Shown piece by piece: positions 18,484-29,060 of a stretch of DNA of 64,000 bases; the stretch's first letter is position 1, and each line of letters begins with the position of its first letter. The DNA comes from Pseudomonas sp. P8_241 (GTDB taxonomy: Bacteria; Pseudomonadota; Gammaproteobacteria; Pseudomonadales; Pseudomonadaceae), in NCBI RefSeq assembly GCF_034008315.1, contig NZ_CP125377.1, positions 2,368,001-2,432,000 on the forward strand. Direction: 5' to 3'. The position numbers were made by a program, and so were the translations under genes. The notes beneath the pieces are model-generated. The model was not told the origin of the DNA and searched no databases. It was given only the letters and a program-made list of their open reading frames with translations.

Positions 18484-20406
18484 ATGCCAACTATTACTCT
18501 TCCCGACGGCAGTCAACGTTCATTCGATCATCCGGTATCCGTAGCCGAGGTCGCCGCATCCATTGGTGCCGGTCTGGCCAAAGCCACTGTAGCGGGCAAG
18601 GTCGATGGCAAGCTGGTCGATGCCAGCGATACCATCAACAGCGACGCCACGCTGCAAATCATCACGCCCAAGGATGAAGAGGGGCTGGAGATCATTCGCC
18701 ACTCTTGCGCCCACCTGGTCGGTCACGCTGTCAAACAGCTGTATCCGACGGCCAAGATGGTCATCGGCCCGGTCATTGATGAAGGCTTCTATTACGACAT
18801 CGCCTTCGAGCGTCCTTTCACGCCGGACGACCTTGCCGCCATCGAACAGCGCATGCAGCAGCTGATCGAGAAAGATTACGATGTGATCAAGAAGGTCACT
18901 CCGCGTGCCGAAGTGATCGAAGTGTTCAAGGCTCGCGGGGAAGACTACAAACTTCGCCTGGTCGAGGACATGCCGAACGAGCAGGCCATGGGCCTGTACT
19001 ATCACGAAGAATACGTCGACATGTGCCGCGGTCCGCACGTGCCAAACACTCGTTTCCTGAAATCCTTCAAACTGACCAAGTTGTCCGGTGCCTACTGGCG
19101 TGGCGATGCCAAGAACGAGCAGTTGCAGCGCGTTTACGGCACCGCATGGGCAGACAAGAAGCAACTGGCTGCCTACATTCAGCGCATTGAAGAAGCTGAA
19201 AAGCGCGATCACCGCAAGATCGGTAAGCGCCTGGGCCTGTTCCACACCCAGGAAGAGTCGCCGGGCATGGTGTTCTGGCACCCGAATGGCTGGACTCTGT
19301 ACCAGGTGCTTGAGCAATACATGCGCAAGGTTCAGCGCGACAACGGTTACCTTGAGATCAAGACACCTCAAGTCGTTGACCGCAGCCTGTGGGAAAAGTC
19401 CGGGCACTGGGCCAACTACGCCGACAACATGTTCACCACGCAGTCGGAAAACCGCGACTACGCCATCAAGCCAATGAACTGCCCTTGCCACGTGCAAGTG
19501 TTCAATCAAGGTCTGAAAAGCTACCGCGAGTTGCCGATGCGCCTGGCCGAGTTCGGTGCATGTCACCGTAACGAGCCATCGGGTGCCTTGCACGGCATCA
19601 TGCGCGTGCGCGCATTCACTCAGGACGACGCCCACATCTTCTGCACCGAAGAGCAGATGCAGGCCGAATCGGCTGCATTCATCAAGTTGACCATGGACGT
19701 CTACGCCGATTTCGGCTTTAAAGACGTCGAGATGAAGCTGTCCACTCGTCCGGAAAAACGCGTGGGTTCCGACGAATTGTGGGATCGCGCCGAAGCTGCC
19801 TTGGCCGCAGCCCTTGATAGCGCGGGCCTTCCGTACGATCTGCAGCCGGGCGAGGGTGCATTCTACGGTCCGAAAATCGAGTTCTCGCTGAAAGATTGCC
19901 TTGGCCGCGTCTGGCAGTGTGGTACTCTGCAGCTCGATTTTAACCTGCCTGTCCGTCTGGGAGCCGAATACGTCTCCGAAGACAACAGTCGCAAACACCC
20001 GGTTATGTTGCACCGGGCGATCCTGGGATCCTTCGAACGGTTCGTCGGAATCCTGATCGAGCACTACGAGGGTGCATTCCCTGCGTGGCTGGCGCCGACC
20101 CAGGCAGTGGTGATGAATATCACCGATAAACAGGCTGATTTTGCCGCTGATGTTGAAAAAACTCTCAACGAAAGCGGATTTCGTGCCAAGTCTGACTTGA
20201 GAAATGAAAAGATCGGCTTTAAAATCCGCGAGCATACTTTGCTCAAGGTTCCTTATCTCTTGGTTATCGGAGATCGGGAAGTCGAGATGCAGACTGTCGC
20301 TGTGCGTACTCGTGAAGGTGCTGACCTGGGCTCGATGCCCGTCGCCCAGTTCGCTGAGTTTCTCGCGCAAGCGGTTTCCCGGCGTGGTCGCCCAGATTCG
20401 GAGTAA
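18484..20406 (+). CDS. thrS: threonyl-tRNA synthetase
   Basis: 640 residues, the normal bacterial length. The TGS domain ([20 protein letters not shown]) is followed by the editing domain ([16 protein letters not shown] and [13 protein letters not shown], with His and Cys metal/editing residues), the class II catalytic core (motif 2 [31 protein letters not shown]; motif 3 [14 protein letters not shown]) and the anticodon-binding domain. It charges tRNA-Thr. AGGAGAGGAGG precedes the ATG at 18484; an upstream in-frame extension to 18451 overlaps the leader and is not favoured. Confidence 0.97.
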   Translation: MPTITLPDGSQRSFDHPVSVAEVAASIGAGLAKATVAGKVDGKLVDASDTINSDATLQIITPKDEEGLEIIRHSCAHLVGHAVKQLYPTAKMVIGPVIDEGFYYDIAFERPFTPDDLAAIEQRMQQLIEKDYDVIKKVTPRAEVIEVFKARGEDYKLRLVEDMPNEQAMGLYYHEEYVDMCRGPHVPNTRFLKSFKLTKLSGAYWRGDAKNEQLQRVYGTAWADKKQLAAYIQRIEEAEKRDHRKIGKRLGLFHTQEESPGMVFWHPNGWTLYQVLEQYMRKVQRDNGYLEIKTPQVVDRSLWEKSGHWANYADNMFTTQSENRDYAIKPMNCPCHVQVFNQGLKSYRELPMRLAEFGACHRNEPSGALHGIMRVRAFTQDDAHIFCTEEQMQAESAAFIKLTMDVYADFGFKDVEMKLSTRPEKRVGSDELWDRAEAALAAALDSAGLPYDLQPGEGAFYGPKIEFSLKDCLGRVWQCGTLQLDFNLPVRLGAEYVSEDNSRKHPVMLHRAILGSFERFVGILIEHYEGAFPAWLAPTQAVVMNITDKQADFAADVEKTLNESGFRAKSDLRNEKIGFKIREHTLLKVPYLLVIGDREVEMQTVAVRTREGADLGSMPVAQFAEFLAQAVSRRGRPDSE

Positions 20407-20957
20407 TTATTATTAAGCGTGAAATGAGACAAGATAAACGAGCTGCACCGAAAGCCCCGATCAACGAGAATATCTCGGCACGCGAGGTTCGGTTAATTGG
20501 AGCTGAAGGTGAACAGCTTGGGATTGTGTCAATTGAAGACGCGCTTCTTAAGGCTGAAGAGGCCAAGCTGGATCTGGTGGAGATTTCCGCCGATGCAGTA
20601 CCCCCTGTTTGCAAACTGATGGACTACGGCAAATCGATCTTCGAAAAGAAGAAGCAGATTGCTGCGGCCAAGAAAAACCAGAAGCAGATTCAGGTTAAAG
20701 AAATCAAGTTTCGTCCAGGGACGGAGGAAGGGGATTACCAGGTAAAACTGCGCAACCTGGTACGTTTCCTGAGTGATGGGGACAGGGCCAAGGTATCCTT
20801 GCGATTCCGCGGCCGTGAGATGGCCCACCAGGAGCTGGGGATGGAACTGCTCAAGCGAGTTGAAGGTGACTTGCTCGAGTACGGTTCGGTCGAACAGCAT
20901 CCTAAGATGGAAGGACGCCAACTGATCATGGTCATCGCCCCGAAAAAGAAGAAGTAA
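20406..20957 (+). CDS. infC: translation initiation factor IF-3 (non-canonical ATT start)
   Basis: About 181-183 residues. No ATG lies at the expected start; three consecutive ATT codons (20406, 20409, 20412) precede AAGCGTGAAATGAGACAAG, and GGAG at 20400-20403 is the ribosome site, as in other infC genes that start with AUU for autoregulation. The first ATT overlaps the thrS stop; 20409 or 20412 have better spacing. Both IF3 domains are present ([55 protein letters not shown]). It prevents premature subunit joining and proofreads the start codon. Confidence 0.93.
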   Translation: MIIKREMRQDKRAAPKAPINENISAREVRLIGAEGEQLGIVSIEDALLKAEEAKLDLVEISADAVPPVCKLMDYGKSIFEKKKQIAAAKKNQKQIQVKEIKFRPGTEEGDYQVKLRNLVRFLSDGDRAKVSLRFRGREMAHQELGMELLKRVEGDLLEYGSVEQHPKMEGRQLIMVIAPKKKK

Positions 20958-21017
20958 TCAACAGGGCACGGCAGGCCTTCTGATTATGTTTATCAACTGA
21001 ATGCGGAGTATCCGAAC

Positions 21018-21212
21018 ATGCCAAAAATGAAGACCAAAAGTGGTGCTGCTAAGCGGTTTCTGAAAACTGCTAACGGTATCAAGCACAAGCACGCTTTCAA
21101 GAGCCACATCCTGACCAAAATGTCGACCAAGCGTAAGCGTCAATTGCGCGGTAGCAGCTTGCTGCATCCGTCTGACGTGGCAAAAGTCGAGCGCATGCTG
21201 CGCCTTCGTTAA
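21018..21212 (+). CDS. rpmI: 50S ribosomal protein L35
   Basis: 64 residues, [45 protein letters not shown]..., basic and of standard length. Follows infC in the conserved order infC-rpmI-rplT. Confidence 0.97.
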   Translation: MPKMKTKSGAAKRFLKTANGIKHKHAFKSHILTKMSTKRKRQLRGSSLLHPSDVAKVERMLRLR

Positions 21213-21240
21213 TTTTAGTCAAGAATAGAGGAAGTAACTC

Positions 21241-21597
21241 ATGGCTCGTGTAAAGCGTGGCGTCATTGCCCGTAAGCGTCACAAAAAAATTCTGAAACTT
21301 GCTAAAGGCTACTACGGCGCACGCTCCCGCGTATTCCGTGTTGCCAAGCAAGCGGTAATCAAGGCAGGCCAATACGCCTACCGTGACCGTCGTCAGAAAA
21401 AACGTCAGTTCCGCGCTCTGTGGATCGCTCGTATCAACGCTGGTGCTCGTATCAACGGTCTGTCCTACAGCCGTTTCATCGCCGGCCTGAAAAAAGCGTC
21501 CATCGAGATCGACCGTAAGGTTCTGGCTGATCTGGCAGTGAACGAAAAAGCGGCGTTTGCTGCGATTGTCGAGAAAGCTAAAGCCACCTTGGCTTAA
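21241..21597 (+). CDS. rplT: 50S ribosomal protein L20
   Basis: 118 residues, [70 protein letters not shown]..., the complete family signature. L20 is needed early in 50S assembly and in many bacteria represses this operon by binding its mRNA. GAGGAAG lies before the ATG. Confidence 0.97.
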   Translation: MARVKRGVIARKRHKKILKLAKGYYGARSRVFRVAKQAVIKAGQYAYRDRRQKKRQFRALWIARINAGARINGLSYSRFIAGLKKASIEIDRKVLADLAVNEKAAFAAIVEKAKATLA

Positions 21598-21652
21598 GTA
21601 CCCCCGACAGTCACCCGGCCTCGCATCTGTGGGGTCTGGTGTTAAACGTCAT

Positions 21653-22723
<1,071 letters not shown>

Positions 22724-22749
22724 TCGTAACGAATTTTTAGGAGAGCAGG

Positions 22750-25131
22750 ATGAAATTCAGTGAACAATGGCTGCGTGGCTGGGTTAGCCCGCAGGTAAGT
22801 CGCGACGAGCTGGTTGCTCGTCTGTCGATGGCCGGTCTTGAGGTTGATAGTGTTACGCCGGCCGCCGGCGTTTTCAGTGGCGTGATCGTGGGCGAGGTGC
22901 TCAGCACCGAACAACACCCGGACGCCGACAAGCTGCGCGTTTGCCAGGTCAGCAATGGTTCGGAAACTTTCCAGGTCGTGTGCGGTGCGCCAAACGTGCG
23001 CCCGGGCCTGAAGATTCCATTCGCCACCATTGGTGCCGAACTGCCGGGCGACTTCAAGATCAAGAAAGCCAAGCTGCGTGGCGTTGAGTCAAACGGCATG
23101 CTGTGCTCGCAAGCCGAGCTGCAAGTGGGCGAGGGCAACGATGGTCTGATGGAGCTGCCGGACGATGCGCCAGTGGGTCAGGACATCCGTGAATATCTGA
23201 ACCTGGAAGACGCCAGCATCGAGGTCGACCTGACCCCGAACCGCGGTGACTGCCTGTCTCTGGCCGGTCTGGCCCGTGAAGTCGGCGCACTGTATGCCGC
23301 TCAGGTCACTCGTCCGGTGGTAGCCAGCGTTCCAGCCGTGCATGACGAAGTGCGTTCGGTTGAAGTGTTGGCACCGGCTGCTTGCCCGCGTTACCTGGGT
23401 CGTGTGATCCGTAACGTTGAGTTGTCCAGGCCAACGCCGCTGTGGATGGTCGAGCGCCTGCGCCGTGCCGATGTGCGCAGCATCGATGCTGCCGTCGACA
23501 TCACCAACTACGTGATGTTGGAGCTGGGTCAACCGCTGCACGCATTCGATCTCGCCGAAATCAATGGCGGCATCCGTGTGCGCATGGCCGAAGAAGGCGA
23601 GAAACTGGTGCTGCTCGACGGTCAGGAAGTCAGTCTGCGTAGCGATACGCTGGTGATCGCCGACCACACCCGCGCACTGGCAATTGCCGGCGTCATGGGG
23701 GGCGAGCACAGCGGCGTCAATACCGCCACCACTCGCGATATCTTCCTGGAAAGTGCGTTCTTCGATCAGATCGCCGTCGCTGGCAAGGCCCGTTCCTATG
23801 GCCTGCACACCGATGCATCGCACCGCTACGAGCGTGGTGTGGACTGGCAGCTTGCCCGTGAAGCCATGGAGCGCGCCACTGGCCTGCTGCTGGAAATTAC
23901 CGGTGGCGAAGCTGGCCCGATCATCGAATCCGTTAGCGAGCAGCACCTGCCATCGATCGCGCCGGTAACCCTGCGCGCTCAACGCATCACCCAGATGTTG
24001 GGCATGGAAATGGACTCGGCTGAAGTTGAGCGTCTGCTCAGTGCTTTGGGACTGGCCATTACCGCTGAAGGGGCAGGGCAGTGGCGCGTAGAAGTGCCAA
24101 GCCATCGCTTCGATATCAGTCTGGAAGTCGACCTGATCGAAGAGCTGGCGCGTCTTTATGGTTACAACCGCTTGCCGGTTCGTTATCCGCAAGCGCGTCT
24201 GGCGCCGCAAGCCAAGGCAGAGGCCCGTAGTGACTTGCCGGAGCTGCGTCGTCTACTGGTTGCTCGTGGTTATCAGGAAGCGATTACCTACAGCTTCATC
24301 GATCCGAAACAGTTCGAGTTGTTTAATCCGGGTGTTGAGCCGTTGTTGTTGGCCAACCCGATATCCAACGACATGGCGGCAATGCGCTCATCGCTGTGGC
24401 CGGGCCTGGTCAAGGCGCTTCAGCACAACCTGAACCGTCAGCAGGATCGTGTACGTCTGTTCGAGAGCGGGCTGCGTTTCGTCGGTCAGCTTGATGGCTT
24501 GAAGCAGGAGCCGATGCTAGCCGGTGTGGTTTGTGGCAGCCGCCTGCCAGAAGGATGGGCACAAGGTCGCGATGTCGTCGACTTCTTCGACGTCAAGGCT
24601 GACGTGGAAGCGGTGCTGGGCTTCGCCGGTGCTCTGGATGCGTTCAGTTTCGTACCTGGTAAACACCCAGCGTTGCATCCGGGCCAAACCGCACGCATCG
24701 AACGTGACGGGCGTCTGGTTGGCTTCGTCGGCGCAATTCACCCTGAATTGTCGAAAACCCTGGGTCTGGATCGTCCAGTGTTTGTTTTCGAGATGGTTCT
24801 GGCGGAAGTGGCCTCGGGCAAAATGCCTAAATTCCACGAGTTATCGCGCTTTCCTGAAGTGCGTCGTGACTTGGCACTGATCGCGCACAAAGACGTCGCA
24901 GCCTCGGCTGTATTGGACGTAATCCGTGAAAATGCAGGCGAATGGCTGACAGACCTCAGGCTATTTGACGTGTATCAGGGTAAAGGCATTGATCCTGATA
25001 GAAAAAGCCTTGCAGTTGGCTTGACCTGGCAGCATCCATCGCGCACTCTTAATGACGATGAGGTGAATACCACGACGCAAAACATCCTCACCTCGCTCGA
25101 ACAAAGGTTGGACGCCACGTTAAGGAAGTGA
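22750..25131 (+). CDS. pheT: phenylalanyl-tRNA synthetase beta subunit
   Basis: 793 residues, family length. tRNA-binding EMAP-like domain (about 40-150), B3/B4 editing region (VDLTPNRGDCLSLAGLAREVGALYAA; YVMLELGQPLHAFDL), B5 domain, a class II-like core (YQEAITYSFIDPK; PISNDMAAMRSSLWPGL) and a C-terminal ferredoxin-like anticodon-binding domain (FPEVRRDLALIAHKDVAASAVLDVIRENAG). AGGAG lies before the ATG. Followed three bases later by ihfA. Confidence 0.97.
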   Translation: MKFSEQWLRGWVSPQVSRDELVARLSMAGLEVDSVTPAAGVFSGVIVGEVLSTEQHPDADKLRVCQVSNGSETFQVVCGAPNVRPGLKIPFATIGAELPGDFKIKKAKLRGVESNGMLCSQAELQVGEGNDGLMELPDDAPVGQDIREYLNLEDASIEVDLTPNRGDCLSLAGLAREVGALYAAQVTRPVVASVPAVHDEVRSVEVLAPAACPRYLGRVIRNVELSRPTPLWMVERLRRADVRSIDAAVDITNYVMLELGQPLHAFDLAEINGGIRVRMAEEGEKLVLLDGQEVSLRSDTLVIADHTRALAIAGVMGGEHSGVNTATTRDIFLESAFFDQIAVAGKARSYGLHTDASHRYERGVDWQLAREAMERATGLLLEITGGEAGPIIESVSEQHLPSIAPVTLRAQRITQMLGMEMDSAEVERLLSALGLAITAEGAGQWRVEVPSHRFDISLEVDLIEELARLYGYNRLPVRYPQARLAPQAKAEARSDLPELRRLLVARGYQEAITYSFIDPKQFELFNPGVEPLLLANPISNDMAAMRSSLWPGLVKALQHNLNRQQDRVRLFESGLRFVGQLDGLKQEPMLAGVVCGSRLPEGWAQGRDVVDFFDVKADVEAVLGFAGALDAFSFVPGKHPALHPGQTARIERDGRLVGFVGAIHPELSKTLGLDRPVFVFEMVLAEVASGKMPKFHELSRFPEVRRDLALIAHKDVAASAVLDVIRENAGEWLTDLRLFDVYQGKGIDPDRKSLAVGLTWQHPSRTLNDDEVNTTTQNILTSLEQRLDATLRK

Positions 25132-25134
25132 CGT

Positions 25135-25437
25135 ATGGGGGCTTTGACGAAAGCTGAGATGGCGGAACGTCTGTATGAAGAGCTGGGCCTGAACAAACGG
25201 GAAGCCAAGGAATTGGTTGAGCTGTTTTTCGAGGAAATCAGGCACGCTCTTGAAGACAACGAACAAGTCAAATTGTCCGGTTTCGGCAATTTCGACCTTC
25301 GGGACAAACGCCAGCGGCCTGGCCGCAATCCGAAAACGGGAGAAGAAATCCCGATCACGGCTCGCCGTGTGGTCACCTTTCGTCCAGGGCAGAAGTTGAA
25401 GGCCCGAGTTGAGGCTTATGCTGGAACCAAGTCATAA
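25135..25437 (+). CDS. ihfA: integration host factor alpha subunit
   Basis: 100 residues with the HU/IHF signature [39 protein letters not shown], including the DNA-intercalating Pro (PGRNP). IHF bends DNA at specific sites and is needed for site-specific recombination, among other roles. Located after pheT as in other gamma-proteobacteria and overlapping the next gene. Confidence 0.97.
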   Translation: MGALTKAEMAERLYEELGLNKREAKELVELFFEEIRHALEDNEQVKLSGFGNFDLRDKRQRPGRNPKTGEEIPITARRVVTFRPGQKLKARVEAYAGTKS

Positions 25438-25774
25438 CGACGAGCTTCCCGTCATCCCAGGCAAACGCTACTTCACCATTGGTGAAGTCAGCGAACTGTG
25501 TGCGGTAAAACCGCATGTGCTGCGCTACTGGGAGCAGGAGTTTCCTCAACTCAACCCCGTGAAACGCCGCGGAAACCGCCGGTATTATCAGCGCCAGGAT
25601 GTGCTGATGATCCGGCAGATCCGTGCGCTTCTTTACGATCAAGGATTCACCATCGGCGGCGCGCGTTTGCGTTTGTCCGGCGATGAAGCCAAAGACGACA
25701 CCACGCAATACAAGCAAATGATTCGCCAGATGATCGCTGAGCTGGAAGATGTTCTGGTGGTTCTCAAGAAATAA
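25418..25774 (+). CDS. MerR-family transcriptional regulator
   Basis: 118 residues from the ATG at 25418 (an in-frame start at 25409 is possible), overlapping the ihfA end by 20 bases. MerR helix-turn-helix: [69 protein letters not shown]. No C-terminal metal-binding cysteines, so the signal is unknown. This small MerR regularly follows ihfA in Pseudomonas. Confidence 0.9.
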   Translation: MLEPSHNDELPVIPGKRYFTIGEVSELCAVKPHVLRYWEQEFPQLNPVKRRGNRRYYQRQDVLMIRQIRALLYDQGFTIGGARLRLSGDEAKDDTTQYKQMIRQMIAELEDVLVVLKK

Positions 25775-25862
25775 TTTTCTGCTTTTAAATACTTCCAGTT
25801 TTCAAAAGCTTGCGATATATTCTTGAGCGTCCTTCGAGATGAAGGACGGATTCACGCCTAGT

Positions 25863-25939
25863 CGGGGCGTAGCGCAGTCCGGTAGCGCACTAGCATGGGG
25901 TGCTAGGGGTCGAGTGTTCGAATCACTCCGTCCCGACCA
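25863..25939 (+). tRNA. tRNA-Pro (anticodon GGG)
   Basis: 77 bases ending in genomic CCA. Anticodon stem CTAGC/GCTAG encloses loop ATGGGGT, giving anticodon GGG; T-arm GAGTG-TTCGAAT-CACTC and acceptor CGGGGCG/CGTCCCG pair correctly. The 3' half doubles as the left attachment core of the integrative element, which leaves this tRNA intact. Confidence 0.97.
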
Positions 25940-25942
25940 TAT
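25893..25942 (+). repeat. attL core (3' half of tRNA-Pro)
   Basis: 50 bases from the anticodon stem to just past CCA, repeated at 46810-46859 with one mismatch (G to T in the T-stem). Confidence 0.92.
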
Positions 25943-25955
25943 TTTTCAATGACTT

Positions 25956-25984
25956 AGCCCATTCTGAAAAGATTGGGCTTTTTC
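25956..25984 (+). terminator. hairpin plus T tract downstream of tRNA-Pro
   Basis: AGCCCA / TGGGCT stem with a 12-base loop and TTTTT tail, inside the element and close to attL; it would terminate the tRNA transcript. Confidence 0.6.
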
Positions 25985-25996
25985 ATTTCTGTCTTA

Positions 25997-26018
25997 GGGG
26001 TAAATGGGGGGGTAAACA
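25997..26018 (+). repeat. paired GGGGTAAA repeats near attL (candidate integrase arm sites)
   Basis: GGGGTAAAT at 25997 and GGGGTAAACA at 26009, 12 bases apart, same spacing and orientation as the pair next to the integrase gene at 46658-46679. Confidence 0.5.
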
Positions 26019-26080
26019 CGCTCGCCTTGCTAACGCCCCAACTGATGACGTTTGCCAACCTCGGAATTCAACCTAATAGT

Positions 26081-26274
26081 TGGGCAGCGTTGACTCGCTA
26101 TCTCAAAGGTGGCAGTGTGCCCACAGAAGATAATCGGGTCGAAAATTGGATCCGGTCTCAAGTTTTCAGGCATGTGTAATGGCTGGCCGGGACATCGCGT
26201 AGTGGCAGGCTGGCAGCAACGATCATATGTTTGTCCATTCGGCACATCCTAACGGCCATAATCCACTTGCCTAG
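26081..26274 (+). pseudogene. IS66-family transposase remnant (C-terminal part, frameshifted)
   Basis: Three frames in succession read as the IS66 transposase C terminus: SWAALTRYLKGGSVPTEDN and RVENWIRS, then WLAGTSRSGRLAATII, then HSAHPNGHNPLA and a stop. In intact IS66 proteins these segments are contiguous (ALTRYL.DG.VP.DNN..EN.IRP, NWLFAGS..SG..AA.I.SL and ARLNGHDPYAYL). At least two frameshifts and no 5' part, so it is a dead fragment. Confidence 0.75.
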
Positions 26275-26367
26275 TTAGGGCTTGATCGTACGTCCGCCGA
26301 CGCAGCGAGTGAGTGGAGCTACAGAGTTGCTGTCGCATGAAGGACGCCCGTTGTCACCTAGGGTTTA

Positions 26368-27450
26368 ATGGGCGGGTCTTGCTGTTCAATGGAGTTAGCG
26401 GCAGTCGGGAATCGCAGAATGCACTACTTTGAAGGGGGGCGGGTATATGACAGTGTCCCTGTATGGGTGGCTGCGATGCTCAGTTTCGGATATCACTGGT
26501 GTGATAGAAGCACTGGGACTCGTCGGATCGCACTGTTGTCAATGCCGTGCGAGTCTGAAGCTGCGGGTCTAGTCGCATTGGGAGCGTTTCGACGTGATCT
26601 TGAATTTACGGCCACTAACTACATCGACTCCTATTTTGATCTTCTGGTTCGTTTTTGCCGTGAGCGTCAAGCAGAGCTGAAGAACAAGGTTACCCCTCCA
26701 GAACTGCCTCCTCCTGATGTCCGCAATGTCCTCGATAACTCGCGCTGGCGATTTGCTGCTGACAATAGTAGTCCCGATAAAATAATGATTGAAGATGCTG
26801 GGTACCGCCAGTTCGTCAAACGTGGCGGAAAGCGTATTCACAACCAGAACGGGCCATGTCGCAGTTACATCACGCGAGAAAGTGCTCTCGATTGGCAACT
26901 GCACAATTTTCCACTGCCGCAGATCCCTCCAGGAGGGTCGGCATTGGAGCTAGCGGTATACAGTGCTCTGCCCTTCTGCAGCGGCCCGATCCTGGATGCG
27001 AACCTGTGCCGGTCTTATGATGGTCTGGTGTTGGTGGGGCAGGGGGCAGCCCGAGATTCCACCTATATGCAGAAATATTATGCGGCAGGATTTACGTCCG
27101 GTAATCGTCAGCTACCATTGGGCGAACTTCTTACCCTGCACAATAGCGAAAAAAAATATGTACAGCGTCTGCGTTTCGTAAATGAACGCACAACGGATGA
27201 TGACGGCGGACACAGCGCCCGGCTGGTGGTGGCAGATGGTATATCAGCACTACTCCGTGCTGAGCAGCTATATCCTTCTAGCGACATCATCGCCTTCTGC
27301 AGTCGTGATGCATCAGTCGAGGCCATTCTCCAGCTAAAGGGGTGGCTGAATGAAAAAGTGCGTTACTACACTGATGTGGACACCAGCCACGGATTTTTGG
27401 GCGGAACTCCCGTCGGTACATTGCTGCGCGTGCTGCAACGGAGGGTATGA
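26368..27450 (+). CDS. unrecognised protein, first gene of the DISARM-like operon
   Basis: 360 residues from ATG 26368 (26389 and 26419 are alternative ATGs; none has a strong ribosome site). Soluble, mixed alpha/beta. Landmarks: VPVWVAAMLSFGYHWCD, RIALLSMPCESEAAGLVALGAFRRDL, RIHNQNGPCRSYI, GRVYDS near the start and ARLVVADGISALLRAEQLYPSSDIIAFCSRD near the end. No nuclease, helicase or methyltransferase motif is visible. The alternation of beta-strands and helices in the C-terminal third (LVVADG...DIIAFCSRDAS) hints at a Rossmann-like part. By position it could correspond to DrmE of class 2 DISARM or a functional equivalent, but I cannot establish homology. Four-base overlap with the next gene. 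Confidence 0.8.
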   Translation: MGGSCCSMELAAVGNRRMHYFEGGRVYDSVPVWVAAMLSFGYHWCDRSTGTRRIALLSMPCESEAAGLVALGAFRRDLEFTATNYIDSYFDLLVRFCRERQAELKNKVTPPELPPPDVRNVLDNSRWRFAADNSSPDKIMIEDAGYRQFVKRGGKRIHNQNGPCRSYITRESALDWQLHNFPLPQIPPGGSALELAVYSALPFCSGPILDANLCRSYDGLVLVGQGAARDSTYMQKYYAAGFTSGNRQLPLGELLTLHNSEKKYVQRLRFVNERTTDDDGGHSARLVVADGISALLRAEQLYPSSDIIAFCSRDASVEAILQLKGWLNEKVRYYTDVDTSHGFLGGTPVGTLLRVLQRRV

Positions 27451-29060
27451 ATTTGTCTATGTCGACAAGCGAACGCCTGCAGTTCTTGGAGAGCTACCCG
27501 CCGGTTCAGGAGCTCTACATTGGGGAGTCTCCGCTTTTTTCCGCAATCCGTTACCATATGCGGACGCTATATTCTGCGCTCTACGATTCGGATGGCGATG
27601 CACACCAGAATGAAGTGGCTCTGCAGCTTCGCTTCGAGATGCTTAAGTGGTTAACGTCGCCATTGATGCCGGATGTCAGCTTGTTTCTACGCTGCGGTCT
27701 TGCCAATGACGGACGAACCCGCCAGCAGTGGGGGGCGGACGTCGCGCAAACTGTCGGGTTGCTGAAAGACCTGATCACTCGCTACGCGGAAGAGGGCTCC
27801 GTACTTAATGAGGCGTTTGTCCGGCTGTTTGTCGATCTAATCGGTGAATATGATGAGGACCGCATTAAAATCTGGTGCCACCACAAGGAGCGCGATCTCT
27901 TTCGCGACCTGCTTGAGGGTCTAACTGAGCTTGATGACCGGGCGTTTTTCAGCTCGCTCGCAGAATATCGAAATGGCCCTCCGACCGATGCATTAATCCG
28001 GTTTGGACCTTTGCGTACGCAAGGTTTTGGCAAGGCGCCAGAGTCGCTGATCAGTTCACCGTCATACCGGCGGATGGTCCGCTTTGTCTGGACGGGTCTG
28101 GCAGACGAGGAAGGATTTGCAGACGATCCTGTACTTCCTACCCACAACTATCTTATCGCCATGCCCTTGGTCCGGACCACTGTCACCGGGAATCTGGGGA
28201 CGGTGGCCCCCCCAACCGAGATGGCACTGGCGGATGATCTTGTGTTTCTCGACCAGAAGGCACCCAATGGTAAACCCCAGCATCGTTGCGTGCTGGTGGA
28301 GTTTCCCGCTGAGTATTGTGTACTGCTGCGTCCCGGCTCCCGCTTGCTTGTGTTCAGTCCCCAATGCACTAGCGCTGAGGCCATTGGCTATCGACTAATC
28401 AGCGACGTCGAGGCTGGCGATTACCTACTAATACACGATGCTGATGCGGATTTGGGCGAGGTCAGCGTCGATGCCGCCAAGGCGCCGCTGGCCGCCATGT
28501 GGAAGAAGGCGCTGGCTGATGCATGGAGACGGTACCCCGGTATCTGTTCCCAGAAAATGGAGCAAGCGGGCATCGATTTACTGGATCTTTCCCGTGCGGT
28601 CCAGAAATGGACGGCGATGAACGGTACGGTTATTCGCGCTCCTCTCCGCAAGAAACATTTCGAGGCCCTGCTGACGAAGGTACTTGATCCAGAACTGATT
28701 CCTCCGATGGTGGAGAATGGAAAGACGGTGCCAGGCTGGCGCCGGGCTTGGATGGAAGTCGAGTCAACGCGGGTAAACGCGATCCAGCACGGAGCTGTGG
28801 AGAATGCTATCGTCAACGAACAATTGGTCGCGGAAATGCGCAAAGAATTGCCTACCATACGCGATTTGGTTTTACTGGACGGTGCCTATCGTCACCGGCT
28901 CCTACCGACAGGCGGACTGATTGGCAGCGTGGTATTCAAGCCCGTAATCAGCCTCTCCAAAGACTTCGCTGCTCCGGCAGAGCAGCTGGATAAACCGCTG
29001 AAACTTTCGGTTGCTGAGTTGTACCGTACAGATCCGAGAGGAGCCATTCTGTGCGTATGA
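27447..29060 (+). CDS. unrecognised protein, second gene of the DISARM-like operon
   Basis: 537 residues, starting in the ATGA overlap with gene 1. Soluble and mostly helical in the N-terminal half (LRFEMLKWLTSPLMPDVSLFLRCGL; WGADVAQTVGLLKDLITRYAEEGSV). The second half is mixed: RCVLVEFPAEYCVLLRPGSRLLVFSPQC and AGDYLLIHDADADLGEVSV look like a small beta domain. Residues about 60-190 contain many acidic and Arg/Trp positions but no metal-binding catalytic pattern that I can defend. No family recognised. Its place between gene 1 and the NERD helicase, with overlaps on both sides, argues that it is a dedicated subunit or effector of the same system. Confidence 0.8.
   Translation: MNLSMSTSERLQFLESYPPVQELYIGESPLFSAIRYHMRTLYSALYDSDGDAHQNEVALQLRFEMLKWLTSPLMPDVSLFLRCGLANDGRTRQQWGADVAQTVGLLKDLITRYAEEGSVLNEAFVRLFVDLIGEYDEDRIKIWCHHKERDLFRDLLEGLTELDDRAFFSSLAEYRNGPPTDALIRFGPLRTQGFGKAPESLISSPSYRRMVRFVWTGLADEEGFADDPVLPTHNYLIAMPLVRTTVTGNLGTVAPPTEMALADDLVFLDQKAPNGKPQHRCVLVEFPAEYCVLLRPGSRLLVFSPQCTSAEAIGYRLISDVEAGDYLLIHDADADLGEVSVDAAKAPLAAMWKKALADAWRRYPGICSQKMEQAGIDLLDLSRAVQKWTAMNGTVIRAPLRKKHFEALLTKVLDPELIPPMVENGKTVPGWRRAWMEVESTRVNAIQHGAVENAIVNEQLVAEMRKELPTIRDLVLLDGAYRHRLLPTGGLIGSVVFKPVISLSKDFAAPAEQLDKPLKLSVAELYRTDPRGAILCV

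Noticed and set aside
18520..20370. A 616-codon open frame antisense to thrS
   Set aside because: It is the complement of a full-length, fully conserved thrS; its product has no family features. Long antisense frames are expected in GC-rich genes.
23089..24210. A 373-codon open frame antisense to pheT
   Set aside because: Shadow of pheT coding sequence; no ribosome site or protein features.
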